Assembly (NCBI GenBank): GCA_020853255.1
Contig: JADYZI010000103.1
Coordinates: 1 to 5,407, forward strand
Reading direction: 5' to 3'
Length of the DNA stretch: 5,407 nt
Source: Acidobacteriota bacterium
Lineage (GTDB): Bacteria > Acidobacteriota > Blastocatellia > Pyrinomonadales > Pyrinomonadaceae
Of this stretch, positions 1 through 4,250 are shown piece by piece (within the stretch, counting starts at the first letter, position 1; every line of letters starts with the position of its first letter). The position numbers and the translations under genes are program-made. Below the pieces are notes generated by a model. That model was not told the origin of the DNA. It was given only the letters and a program-made list of their open reading frames with translations, and ran no database searches.

Positions 1-1097
1 GACCGCCGAAGGTAATTGAAAAAGATCCGGGTTCGCTGACGGGACAATACATGTCCGGCAAGCTGAAGATCGAAGTGCCCGAGGTGCGGCGGCTGCCGAA
101 CGGCCATCGGCTAAAGGTAAAAGGCGCGCGGGCGCACAATCTTCGCAACATTGACGCCGAGTTTCCGATCGGTGTTCTTACGGTGGTTACCGGCGTTTCG
201 GGTTCAGGCAAATCGACGCTGGTCGAGGACATTCTGTATCCGGCGCTTTATCGGCATGTTTACAAATCGCCGATGGAACCGCTGGCCCACGACACGATCG
301 AAGGCCTCGATCTTGTGGACAAGGTGATAGAGATCGACCAATCTCCGATCGGCCGCACACCGCGTTCGAATCCCGCAACTTATACCGGATTATTTACGCC
401 GCTTCGCGAGCTTTATGCCATGCTGCCGGAATCGCGAGTTCGCGGTTATAAGGCCGGGCGGTTCTCGTTCAACGTAAAAGGCGGCCGCTGCGAGGCGTGC
501 GAAGGTGACGGGCTGAAGCGTTTTGAGATGAATTTTCTGCCGGATGTTTACGTCACCTGCGACGTGTGCCGCGGCAAGCGTTATAATCGCGAAACGCTGG
601 CGGTTAAATATAAAGGCCTGTCGATCGCGGATATGCTCGCAACCACGATCGAAGACGCGTTTCCGCTGCTTGAGAATATTCCCGCGATAAAGCAAAAGCT
701 CCAGACGCTGCTTGATGTTGGACTCGGTTACGTGCAGATCGGACAGTCGTCCACCACCTTGAGCGGCGGCGAGGCACAGCGGATAAAACTGGCGAAAGAA
801 CTATCTAAACGAGCCACCGGCAAAACGATCTATATCCTCGACGAACCGACAACTGGCCTCCATTTCGCCGACGTTCACAAGCTGCTCGAAGTCCTCCAAC
901 GCCTTGTCGATACCGGCAACACCGTCATCGTCATCGAACACAACCTCGACGTCATCAAGAGCGCCGACTACATCATCGACCTCGGCCCCGAAGGCGGATC
1001 AGGCGGCGGCAGAGTCGTCGCCACGGGAACGCCGGAGGAAGTGGCGGCCGTTAGAAGATCCTATACGGGCAAGGCACTGAAAGCCGTTCTTGGTTGA
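1..1097 (+). CDS. uvrA: UvrABC excinuclease subunit A, C-terminal part (5' truncated by window)
   Basis: This is the ATPase and damage-recognition subunit of nucleotide excision repair, which acts on DNA in the cytoplasm with UvrB. The window opens inside the gene: the frame is already open from position 3, and the residues before the first ATG (51) read SLTGQY, the conserved stretch leading into the second ABC module, so that ATG is internal. Counting from it: Walker [10 protein letters not shown] at 48-56; the C-terminal zinc module with C147/C150 and C170/C173; ABC signature LSGGEAQ at 237-243; Walker [11 protein letters not shown] with D264/E265. The second nucleotide-binding domain is therefore complete and looks functional. 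About 364 codons of a protein usually near 940 residues are visible. The gene ends in TGA at 1095-1097, with no obvious terminator in the 50 bases before the next gene. Codons shift toward C-ending forms after about 840. The identification is secure. Confidence 0.98.
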   Translation, partial: PPKVIEKDPGSLTGQYMSGKLKIEVPEVRRLPNGHRLKVKGARAHNLRNIDAEFPIGVLTVVTGVSGSGKSTLVEDILYPALYRHVYKSPMEPLAHDTIEGLDLVDKVIEIDQSPIGRTPRSNPATYTGLFTPLRELYAMLPESRVRGYKAGRFSFNVKGGRCEACEGDGLKRFEMNFLPDVYVTCDVCRGKRYNRETLAVKYKGLSIADMLATTIEDAFPLLENIPAIKQKLQTLLDVGLGYVQIGQSSTTLSGGEAQRIKLAKELSKRATGKTIYILDEPTTGLHFADVHKLLEVLQRLVDTGNTVIVIEHNLDVIKSADYIIDLGPEGGSGGGRVVATGTPEEVAAVRRSYTGKALKAVLG

Positions 1098-1114
1098 CCA
1101 TATTGTTGTATAAT
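1087..1114 (+). promoter_or_regulatory. Probable sigma70-type promoter of the toxin-antitoxin pair
   Basis: A perfect TATAAT lies at 1109-1114, 33 bases before the antitoxin ATG. A weak -35 candidate, TTCTTG (1087-1092), sits 16 bases upstream inside the end of uvrA. The better-looking TTGACC at 1094-1099 is only 9 bases from the -10 box, too close to pair with it. A GAGGT ribosome binding site (1136-1140) follows, 7 bases before the ATG. The pair is thus likely transcribed independently of uvrA. This is judged by eye. Confidence 0.45.
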
Positions 1115-1147
1115 TCCCCCTGTCATAGATGATGCGAGGTTAAAGAT

Positions 1148-1357
1148 ATGTCTCATTCAGAAATGGAATTGCGAATTACCGCCCTTGAGCATGAACTTGA
1201 GGCTTTGAAATCAAAATTCGAGAAAATCGAGCGTGACAAGGTGCCATGGTGGAAACAACGGATCGGGATTTTTGCCAATGACCCAGCTCATGAAGAGGCT
1301 ATGCGATTAGGGCGCGAATGGCGGAAATCCCAGCGCGAAGATTACGATCAGGAATAG
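1148..1357 (+). CDS. Small antitoxin-like protein paired with PIN toxin
   Basis: This 69-residue charged protein is probably the antitoxin that binds and blocks the PIN ribonuclease encoded 6 bases downstream. Residues 5-31 show a heptad-like leucine/isoleucine pattern (L8, L13, L17, L20, F24, I27) typical of a short coiled coil. A VPWW motif follows (32-35), then FANDPAHEEAMRLGREWRKS (42-61), a C-terminal segment that I know from small proteins encoded directly before PIN toxins in Acidobacteriota, Chloroflexi and cyanobacteria. I see no ribbon-helix-helix, AbrB or Phd fold, so autoregulation by DNA binding is not evident. The start is supported by GAGGT 7 bases upstream. GC by hand count is about 47%, against about 59% in a sampled part of uvrA, which fits acquisition by transfer. 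The antitoxin role is inferred from position and partner; the family has no firm name that I can give. Confidence 0.8.
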   Translation: MSHSEMELRITALEHELEALKSKFEKIERDKVPWWKQRIGIFANDPAHEEAMRLGREWRKSQREDYDQE

Positions 1358-1363
1358 GTTCTG

Positions 1364-1789
1364 ATGATAATTCTCGATACAGATTGCCTTAGCCTGCTCG
1401 ATCGTGAACAGAACCTTCAATCTTCCCAGTTGAGAAATTCGTTAAGCGAATTCGAACCCGATGAACTTTTTACAGCGATAATCACCTTCGAAGAACAGAT
1501 GCGCGGGTGGCTTTCCTACATAGCTCGCTGCAAATCCCTGGACGAGCAAGTTTTTGCGTATGGCCGCCTGCATAAATTTCTTGAAAGCTACCGAACTACT
1601 CGGGTCTTAGACTTTACCGAGTCCGCCGCGACCCTGTATCACAAACTCAGATCAGAACGGATCCGCGTTGGCACGATGGACCTAAAGATCGCGGCTATCG
1701 CCATCGCTAACAATGCCATTCTGATCTCTCGAAACCTTGCCGATTTTGAACAGATACCAAATCTGACAGTGCAGGATTGGACACGGTGA
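1364..1789 (+). CDS. PIN-domain ribonuclease toxin, VapC-like
   Basis: A 141-residue single PIN domain, probably a Mg2+-dependent endoribonuclease that cleaves RNA when freed from its antitoxin. The acidic active-site set is visible: D5 in MIILDTD, E44 in TFEEQMRG, D106 in VGTMDLKIAA, and N124/D127 in SRNLADFEQI. The length is typical of VapC proteins and no key residue is missing, so the toxin should be active. ATG 1364 follows the antitoxin stop by 6 bases, and AGGA at 1350-1353, within the last antitoxin codons, gives a ribosome site 10 bases upstream, so translation of the two is probably linked. GC is low (about 43% over 1381-1500 by hand count). The gene converges on pdxJ across 92 bases that hold only a weak 6-bp inverted repeat (1815-1820/1854-1859, 33-base loop) and no clear terminator. 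The RNA target cannot be read from the sequence. Confidence 0.92.
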   Translation: MIILDTDCLSLLDREQNLQSSQLRNSLSEFEPDELFTAIITFEEQMRGWLSYIARCKSLDEQVFAYGRLHKFLESYRTTRVLDFTESAATLYHKLRSERIRVGTMDLKIAAIAIANNAILISRNLADFEQIPNLTVQDWTR

Positions 1790-1881
1790 TCGATGTGGTT
1801 TTGTTCGCGGTCTCGTCTCCTGCCATCCCGCAACATCATATTTTCTAGAGGCCGGAGACTGGAAATTGTTCCCGTATCTTG

Positions 1882-2625
1882 TTATGCGATCGCATTGATC
1901 ATTTCCTGGACTGCCTGATTTAAGCCCACAAAAACAGCACGTGAAATGATATTGTGGCCGATGTTGAATTCGGTAATTTCGGGAATCGCGGCAAGAGCGG
2001 CAACGTTTCGGTACGTGAGGCCGTGGCCCGCGGCAACGATCAACCCGAGCGACTGAGCGTGAACCGCGGCGGCGGCGATGCGTGAGACTTCCGCTGCGGC
2101 CTTTTGGGCTCCTTCGCCATGGGCGGCGCGCGATGAGATAGTGAGTTCGGCGTATTCGGCGGTGCAGAGCTCGATCTGCTGAGCTCCGGCACGTTTTGCG
2201 GCGTCTATCTGGGCCGCGTCGGGATCGATGAAGATGCTGACGAATACTCCTGCCTCTTTCAGCGCTTCAACAGCTGAATTTACAGTCTCGAAATTTTCGA
2301 CAACATCCAATCCGCCTTCGGTCGTAACTTCGTTCGGGCTTTCGGGCACAAGCGAGACGGCGTCCGGTTTTGTCCGCAACGCGATCGCGACCATCTCGTC
2401 GGTGGCGGCCATCTCGACGTTCAGGTATGTCGTCACCACGTCGCGAAGCAGTTCGATGTCGCGGTCCTGTATATGCCTTCGGTCGCCGCGAAGATGCACG
2501 GTGATGCCGTCCGCACCCGCCTGTTCGCATATCACGGCGGCTGTTATGATCGACGGCTCGATCGTCTTTCGGGCCTCGCGGATCGTTGCGACGTGGTCGA
2601 TGTTTACATTAAGCTTTGCGGTCAC
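1882..2625 (-). CDS. pdxJ: Pyridoxine 5'-phosphate synthase PdxJ
   Basis: This cytoplasmic enzyme condenses 1-deoxy-D-xylulose 5-phosphate with 3-amino-2-oxopropyl phosphate to form pyridoxine 5'-phosphate, the ring-closing step of DXP-dependent vitamin B6 synthesis. The 247 residues cover a whole TIM-barrel PdxJ. Visible motifs are NIDHVATIR (8-16), [16 protein letters not shown] (37-52) with H44, R46 and H51, NVEMAAT (69-75) with catalytic E71, [10 protein letters not shown] (99-108), E152, and AGHGLTYRN (199-207) with H201. By recall H44, E71 and H201 match E. coli H45, E72 and H193. The start is GTG (2625-2623): no ATG lies between it and the in-frame upstream stop near 2674, and the protein begins where the family does. 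The ribosome site is weak (CAGG about 12 bases upstream). Oddities are C154 where the family often has His, and a loop at about 159-173 that is longer than in E. coli. The role is secure. Confidence 0.97.
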   Translation of the reverse strand: MTAKLNVNIDHVATIREARKTIEPSIITAAVICEQAGADGITVHLRGDRRHIQDRDIELLRDVVTTYLNVEMAATDEMVAIALRTKPDAVSLVPESPNEVTTEGGLDVVENFETVNSAVEALKEAGVFVSIFIDPDAAQIDAAKRAGAQQIELCTAEYAELTISSRAAHGEGAQKAAAEVSRIAAAAVHAQSLGLIVAAGHGLTYRNVAALAAIPEITEFNIGHNIISRAVFVGLNQAVQEMINAIA

Positions 2626-2679
2626 AGATTTCTTTGCCTGATCAACTTTCTGGTTAGAACTGTAAACAAACCCTCAAAG

Positions 2680-2708
2680 ATTGTACCCACCTCGTTGAGA
2701 CGAAACAA
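2680..2708 (-). promoter_or_regulatory. Candidate pdxJ promoter
   Basis: On the minus strand TTGTTT (2708-2703) and TACAAT (2685-2680) are separated by exactly 17 bases. The -10 box matches five of six consensus positions, the -35 box three of six. Transcription would start near 2673, leaving a leader of roughly 48 bases before the GTG. The 145-base gap upstream of pdxJ holds no other gene. A short CCGG/CCGG hairpin near 2720 is too weak to call a terminator. Confidence 0.4.
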
Positions 2709-2770
2709 AATCAAGTTCGCCGGCACTTCCGGTTTGAATTTCTTTATGCGGAAATAAGCAGGAGCAACAT

Positions 2771-3007
2771 TTAATGATGATTCTTTTTCTTGAACGCGAA
2801 ATCTTTTTTCATTTGGTCCGAAGCGTAGGCGAAAATCGCCTGGAGGTCAGACGGCGATAGGCGCGGATAGTTGTCATAAAGCATTTTTTCAGTCCAACCA
2901 TCCGCCAAACGTTCAAGAATAAAAGCAACTGAAAGTCTCGTTCCCTTTATTGTAGGCTTACCGAGCAAAACTTTGGGGTCGGAAACTATTCTATCTTCCC
3001 AATTCAT
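2771..3007 (-). CDS. DUF433 protein, VapB-like antitoxin family, without an adjacent toxin
   Basis: A complete 78-residue DUF433 protein. Diagnostic motifs are RIVSDPKVLLGKPTIKGTRL (6-25) and VAFILERLADGWTEKMLYDN (27-46), followed by YPRLSPSDLQAIFAYASDQ (47-65). The family folds as a winged helix-turn-helix-like DNA-binding module, and many members are antitoxins encoded just before a DUF5615 PIN-like toxin. Here no toxin frame follows: the 145 bases to pdxJ carry none. The protein may therefore be an orphan antitoxin, a remnant of a lost pair, or a stand-alone regulator. The tail FKKKNHH is strongly basic. The gene starts 15 bases after the glycosyltransferase stop, so read-through is possible, but a TATAAT lies only 6 bases before its ATG and no Shine-Dalgarno is seen. 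GC is low (about 42% in 2881-2940). Family call sure; function open. Confidence 0.88.
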   Translation of the reverse strand: MNWEDRIVSDPKVLLGKPTIKGTRLSVAFILERLADGWTEKMLYDNYPRLSPSDLQAIFAYASDQMKKDFAFKKKNHH

Positions 3008-3013
3008 AACGAT

Positions 3014-3019
3014 ATTATA
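3014..3019 (-). promoter_or_regulatory. TATAAT box 6 bases before the DUF433 start (leaderless-type promoter)
   Basis: On the minus strand the order is TATAAT, six bases (ATCGTT), then ATG. With usual -10 to start spacing, transcription would begin at or next to the A of the ATG, giving an mRNA without a leader, in keeping with the missing Shine-Dalgarno. The box lies between the stop codon of the glycosyltransferase and the DUF433 start. The -35 position (ATGCAA with a 17-base spacer) is poor, so a chance match remains possible. Confidence 0.35.
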
Positions 3020-3022
3020 CGT

Positions 3023-3769
3023 CTAATCACCGGTAGTTGCATAGATTCCATTTCTGGCATTCCTGCGGATCTGCCGAACCTCGTCGAACATTCTCAGGCT
3101 GTCGCGGACTACGCTTACTTTGCTGCGTTCGTCGTTGTTCCAGCGGACCGGAATCTCCTTTAGCCGCAGTCCGTGAAGGCGGGCAACATAAAGAAATTCG
3201 ACGTCAAATCCAAAGCGGTCGATCTTCATCACGTCGAGCAGCGGCCGGAATTTGGCAAGATTGAACGCCTTGAATCCGCATTGCGTGTCCCAAAACGGCA
3301 TTCCGGTCATCAGACGAACGACCAGGTTGAACACCTTTCCGCCCTGTTCCCGCCGCCACGGCTGGTGCGTACCGATCAGGCTTCGGTCGAGAGCACGCGA
3401 GCCGAACGTAAGGTCAAATTCGCCGGCGGCGATCGGATCGATCAGCTTGCGCATCTCTCCGATCGGCGTTGAAAGATCGGCATCGCTGAAAAGCGCGATC
3501 TTGCCTTCGGCGGCAAGGAGGCCGGTCTTCACCGCAAAACCCTTGCCGCGATTGGTTTCGTAGCGAATGACCCGAGCGGCCGCGGCCGGAAATTCGGCAA
3601 ACACGCCCCGCGCAACATCGGCTGTCGCGTCACGCGAGCCGTCATCGACGACGATGATCTCCACGGACATTTCACCGCTCCCTGTATGCGTAAGTATCTT
3701 ACGCAAGGAATCGCCAAGGCGTTCTTCCTCTTCATACGCGGGCACAATGATGGAAATTTGGGGCTTCAT
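3023..3769 (-). CDS. Family 2 glycosyltransferase, ALG5/polyprenyl-phosphate glucosyltransferase-like
   Basis: A 248-residue GT-A fold glycosyltransferase of family GT2, probably moving a sugar from a nucleotide sugar to a polyprenyl phosphate at the inner face of the cytoplasmic membrane. The N-terminus ISIIVPAYEEEERLGDSL (5-22) and VVDDGSRD (40-47) form the nucleotide-binding half. SDADLSTP (95-102) carries the metal-binding DxD at D96/D98. FGSRALDRSLI (122-132), RREQGGKVFN (139-148) and FWDTQCGFKAF (159-169) are typical of the dolichyl-phosphate glucosyltransferase (ALG5/DPG synthase) subgroup. No transmembrane helix is visible, unlike the longer DPM1 or ArnC-type enzymes, so it should be peripheral. 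The ATG at 3769 gives the canonical family start, although no clear Shine-Dalgarno precedes it. No partner enzyme or flippase lies nearby, so donor and acceptor are not fixed. The gene is complete, with DUF433 15 bases downstream. Confidence 0.92.
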   Translation of the reverse strand: MKPQISIIVPAYEEEERLGDSLRKILTHTGSGEMSVEIIVVDDGSRDATADVARGVFAEFPAAAARVIRYETNRGKGFAVKTGLLAAEGKIALFSDADLSTPIGEMRKLIDPIAAGEFDLTFGSRALDRSLIGTHQPWRREQGGKVFNLVVRLMTGMPFWDTQCGFKAFNLAKFRPLLDVMKIDRFGFDVEFLYVARLHGLRLKEIPVRWNNDERSKVSVVRDSLRMFDEVRQIRRNARNGIYATTGD

Positions 3770-3783
3770 CGGGCAAAAGCAAG

Positions 3784-3812
3784 ATGTTAAGGTGTTGCAG
3801 GTAAAAAGTAAA
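3784..3812 (-). promoter_or_regulatory. Weak candidate promoter of the glycosyltransferase gene
   Basis: On the minus strand TTTACT (3812-3807) and TAACAT (3789-3784) are 17 bases apart, each matching four of six consensus positions. The -10 box ends 14 bases before the ATG, so the leader would be very short, in line with the absence of a Shine-Dalgarno. This is the best pair I find just upstream of the gene, but the match is modest. Confidence 0.22.
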
Positions 3813-3922
3813 TACGTCTGGGCATTGAATAGCTATACAAGAGTCAACCTGGCCCAACCTTGGCCGTTTCCGCGAATAGTCGCCAGTGCTTTGTGCATCT
3901 ATCGTATCCTCGTTTCGGCCGC

Positions 3923-3966
3923 TTCGTGGTTAGGTTCCACGTCGCTGCCACGAAAGCCGCGGAACC
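3923..3966. repeat. Interleaved inverted repeats with pseudoknot layout
   Basis: Two inverted repeats interlock. TTCGTGG (3923-3929) pairs with CCACGAA (3948-3954), extended by two more pairs past a one-base bulge. GGTTCC (3933-3938), lying in the loop of the first, pairs with GGAACC (3961-3966), beyond it. The order left1-left2-right1-right2 is that of an H-type pseudoknot if transcribed, with loops of 3, 9 and 6 bases. Alternatively the two are competing hairpins, or a remnant of an interspersed repeat. No gene overlaps it. Confidence 0.4.
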
Positions 3967-3993
3967 AGAATGAAAAACTCGAAAACGAAAAAC

Positions 3994-4152
3994 GAGGGTG
4001 TCTGAAAAGACTAAAAGTCTGAGGCAGCAGGGTATTTTTGAACGCGGATCATGCGGAATTGAGCGTATTTTACGGATCGATCCGCCTGATCCGCCTGATT
4101 CGCGTTCAAATTGCTCCTACTCTGGAGGAAGTTAAAGTTTTCAGACATCCTC
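3994..4152. mobile_element. Probable MITE-like element with 15-bp terminal inverted repeats
   Basis: The left end GAGGGTGTCTGAAAA (3994-4008) and the right end, whose reverse complement is GAGGATGTCTGAAAA (4152-4138), match at 14 of 15 positions and point inward, framing 159 bases with no credible gene. Ends of the form GGGTGTCTGAAAA resemble those of some DDE-transposase insertion sequences (an IS5- or IS1182-like style, from memory), so this could be a non-autonomous derivative moved in trans or an internally deleted insertion sequence. I find no clear target-site duplication beside the ends, so an old insertion or slightly wrong borders are possible. A long palindrome (4037-4110) fills its centre, and a perfect 5-bp hairpin AGACT/AGTCT (4008-4020) adjoins the left end. 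It lies between two divergent genes. Confidence 0.6.
4037..4110. repeat. Long imperfect palindrome with tandem GATCCGCCT units
   Basis: The arms 4037-4056 and 4091-4110 are reverse complements at 18 of 20 positions (TTTGAACGCG...). Between them lie the perfect 12-base palindrome CGGATCGATCCG (4073-4084) and the 9-mer GATCCGCCT twice in tandem (4079-4087, 4088-4096), with a third partial copy begun at 4097. It could form a long cruciform or RNA hairpin. It lacks the run of T expected of an intrinsic terminator. The composition resembles interspersed palindromic repeats and it sits wholly inside the MITE-like element. Confidence 0.65.
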
Positions 4153-4178
4153 CTTGAAATCGCCGCGTCGGATCATCG

Positions 4179-4208
4179 TTCTACAACCGTGTCCCGCGTT
4201 TCTACAAC
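4179..4208 (+). repeat. Direct repeat TTCTACAAC, 21-bp spacing, upstream of ctpA
   Basis: TTCTACAAC occurs at 4179-4187 and again at 4200-4208, an offset of 21 bases or about two helical turns, placing both copies on one face of the DNA. The second copy also contributes to the inverted pair ACAA/TTGT (4204-4207/4214-4217) that runs into the proposed -10 region. The position just upstream of the -10 box suits an operator or activator site. No regulator is encoded nearby, and a 9-base repeat can occur by chance. Confidence 0.4.
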
Positions 4209-4216
4209 TAATCTTG

Positions 4217-4225
4217 TGATATATT
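4217..4225 (+). promoter_or_regulatory. Extended -10 promoter candidate for ctpA
   Basis: TGATATATT combines a TG extension with a TATATT hexamer (4220-4225), and a second TATATT follows at 4228-4233. At 17 bases upstream the -35 position reads CGTTTC, which is poor, but extended -10 promoters can work with a weak -35. The start would fall near 4232, leaving a leader of about 19 bases carrying the GGGAG ribosome site (4238-4242). The promoter lies outside the MITE-like element, so the insertion did not remove it. Confidence 0.35.
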
Positions 4226-4250
4226 CGTATATTGTGCGGGAGATCTCGTA

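Larger units (their letters stand above)
3770..4250. other. 481-base intergenic region between divergent genes, repeat-rich
   Basis: No convincing gene lies here. It contains the short, weak promoter region of the glycosyltransferase (3784-3812), interleaved inverted repeats (3923-3966), an AT-rich CGAAAA-type stretch (3978-3996), the MITE-like element (3994-4152) and the ctpA promoter region (4179-4242). On the minus strand one frame stays open for 90 codons from the TAG at 4119-4117 to the TGA at 3846-3844, but it has no good start for most of its length and crosses the element border, so I do not call it a gene. No tRNA, rRNA or recognisable riboswitch was seen. Confidence 0.7.

Noticed and set aside
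390..695. 101-codon minus-strand open frame
   Set aside because: Antisense to the zinc-module region of uvrA; coding evidence is all on the plus strand.
1094..1099. TTGACC as a -35 box for the toxin-antitoxin promoter
   Set aside because: Only 9 bases separate it from the TATAAT at 1109; sigma70 promoters need about 16-18.
1815..1859. GTCTCC/GGAGAC inverted repeat between the convergent toxin and pdxJ genes as a bidirectional terminator
   Set aside because: A 6-bp stem with a 33-base loop and no adjacent T tract is too weak.
2228..2641. 137-codon open frame on the plus strand
   Set aside because: Antisense shadow of pdxJ, Ser/Thr-rich and motif-free.
3833..3898. 21-codon minus-strand ORF (starts MHKALATIRG) with GAGG 9 bases upstream, ahead of the glycosyltransferase
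   Set aside because: Too short, lies in repeat-like DNA where other frames are also open, and has no attenuator-like codons or terminator after it.
3567..4022. 151-codon open frame on the plus strand
   Set aside because: Antisense to the glycosyltransferase for its first 200 bases, then runs through the repeat block into the mobile element; no domain is visible.
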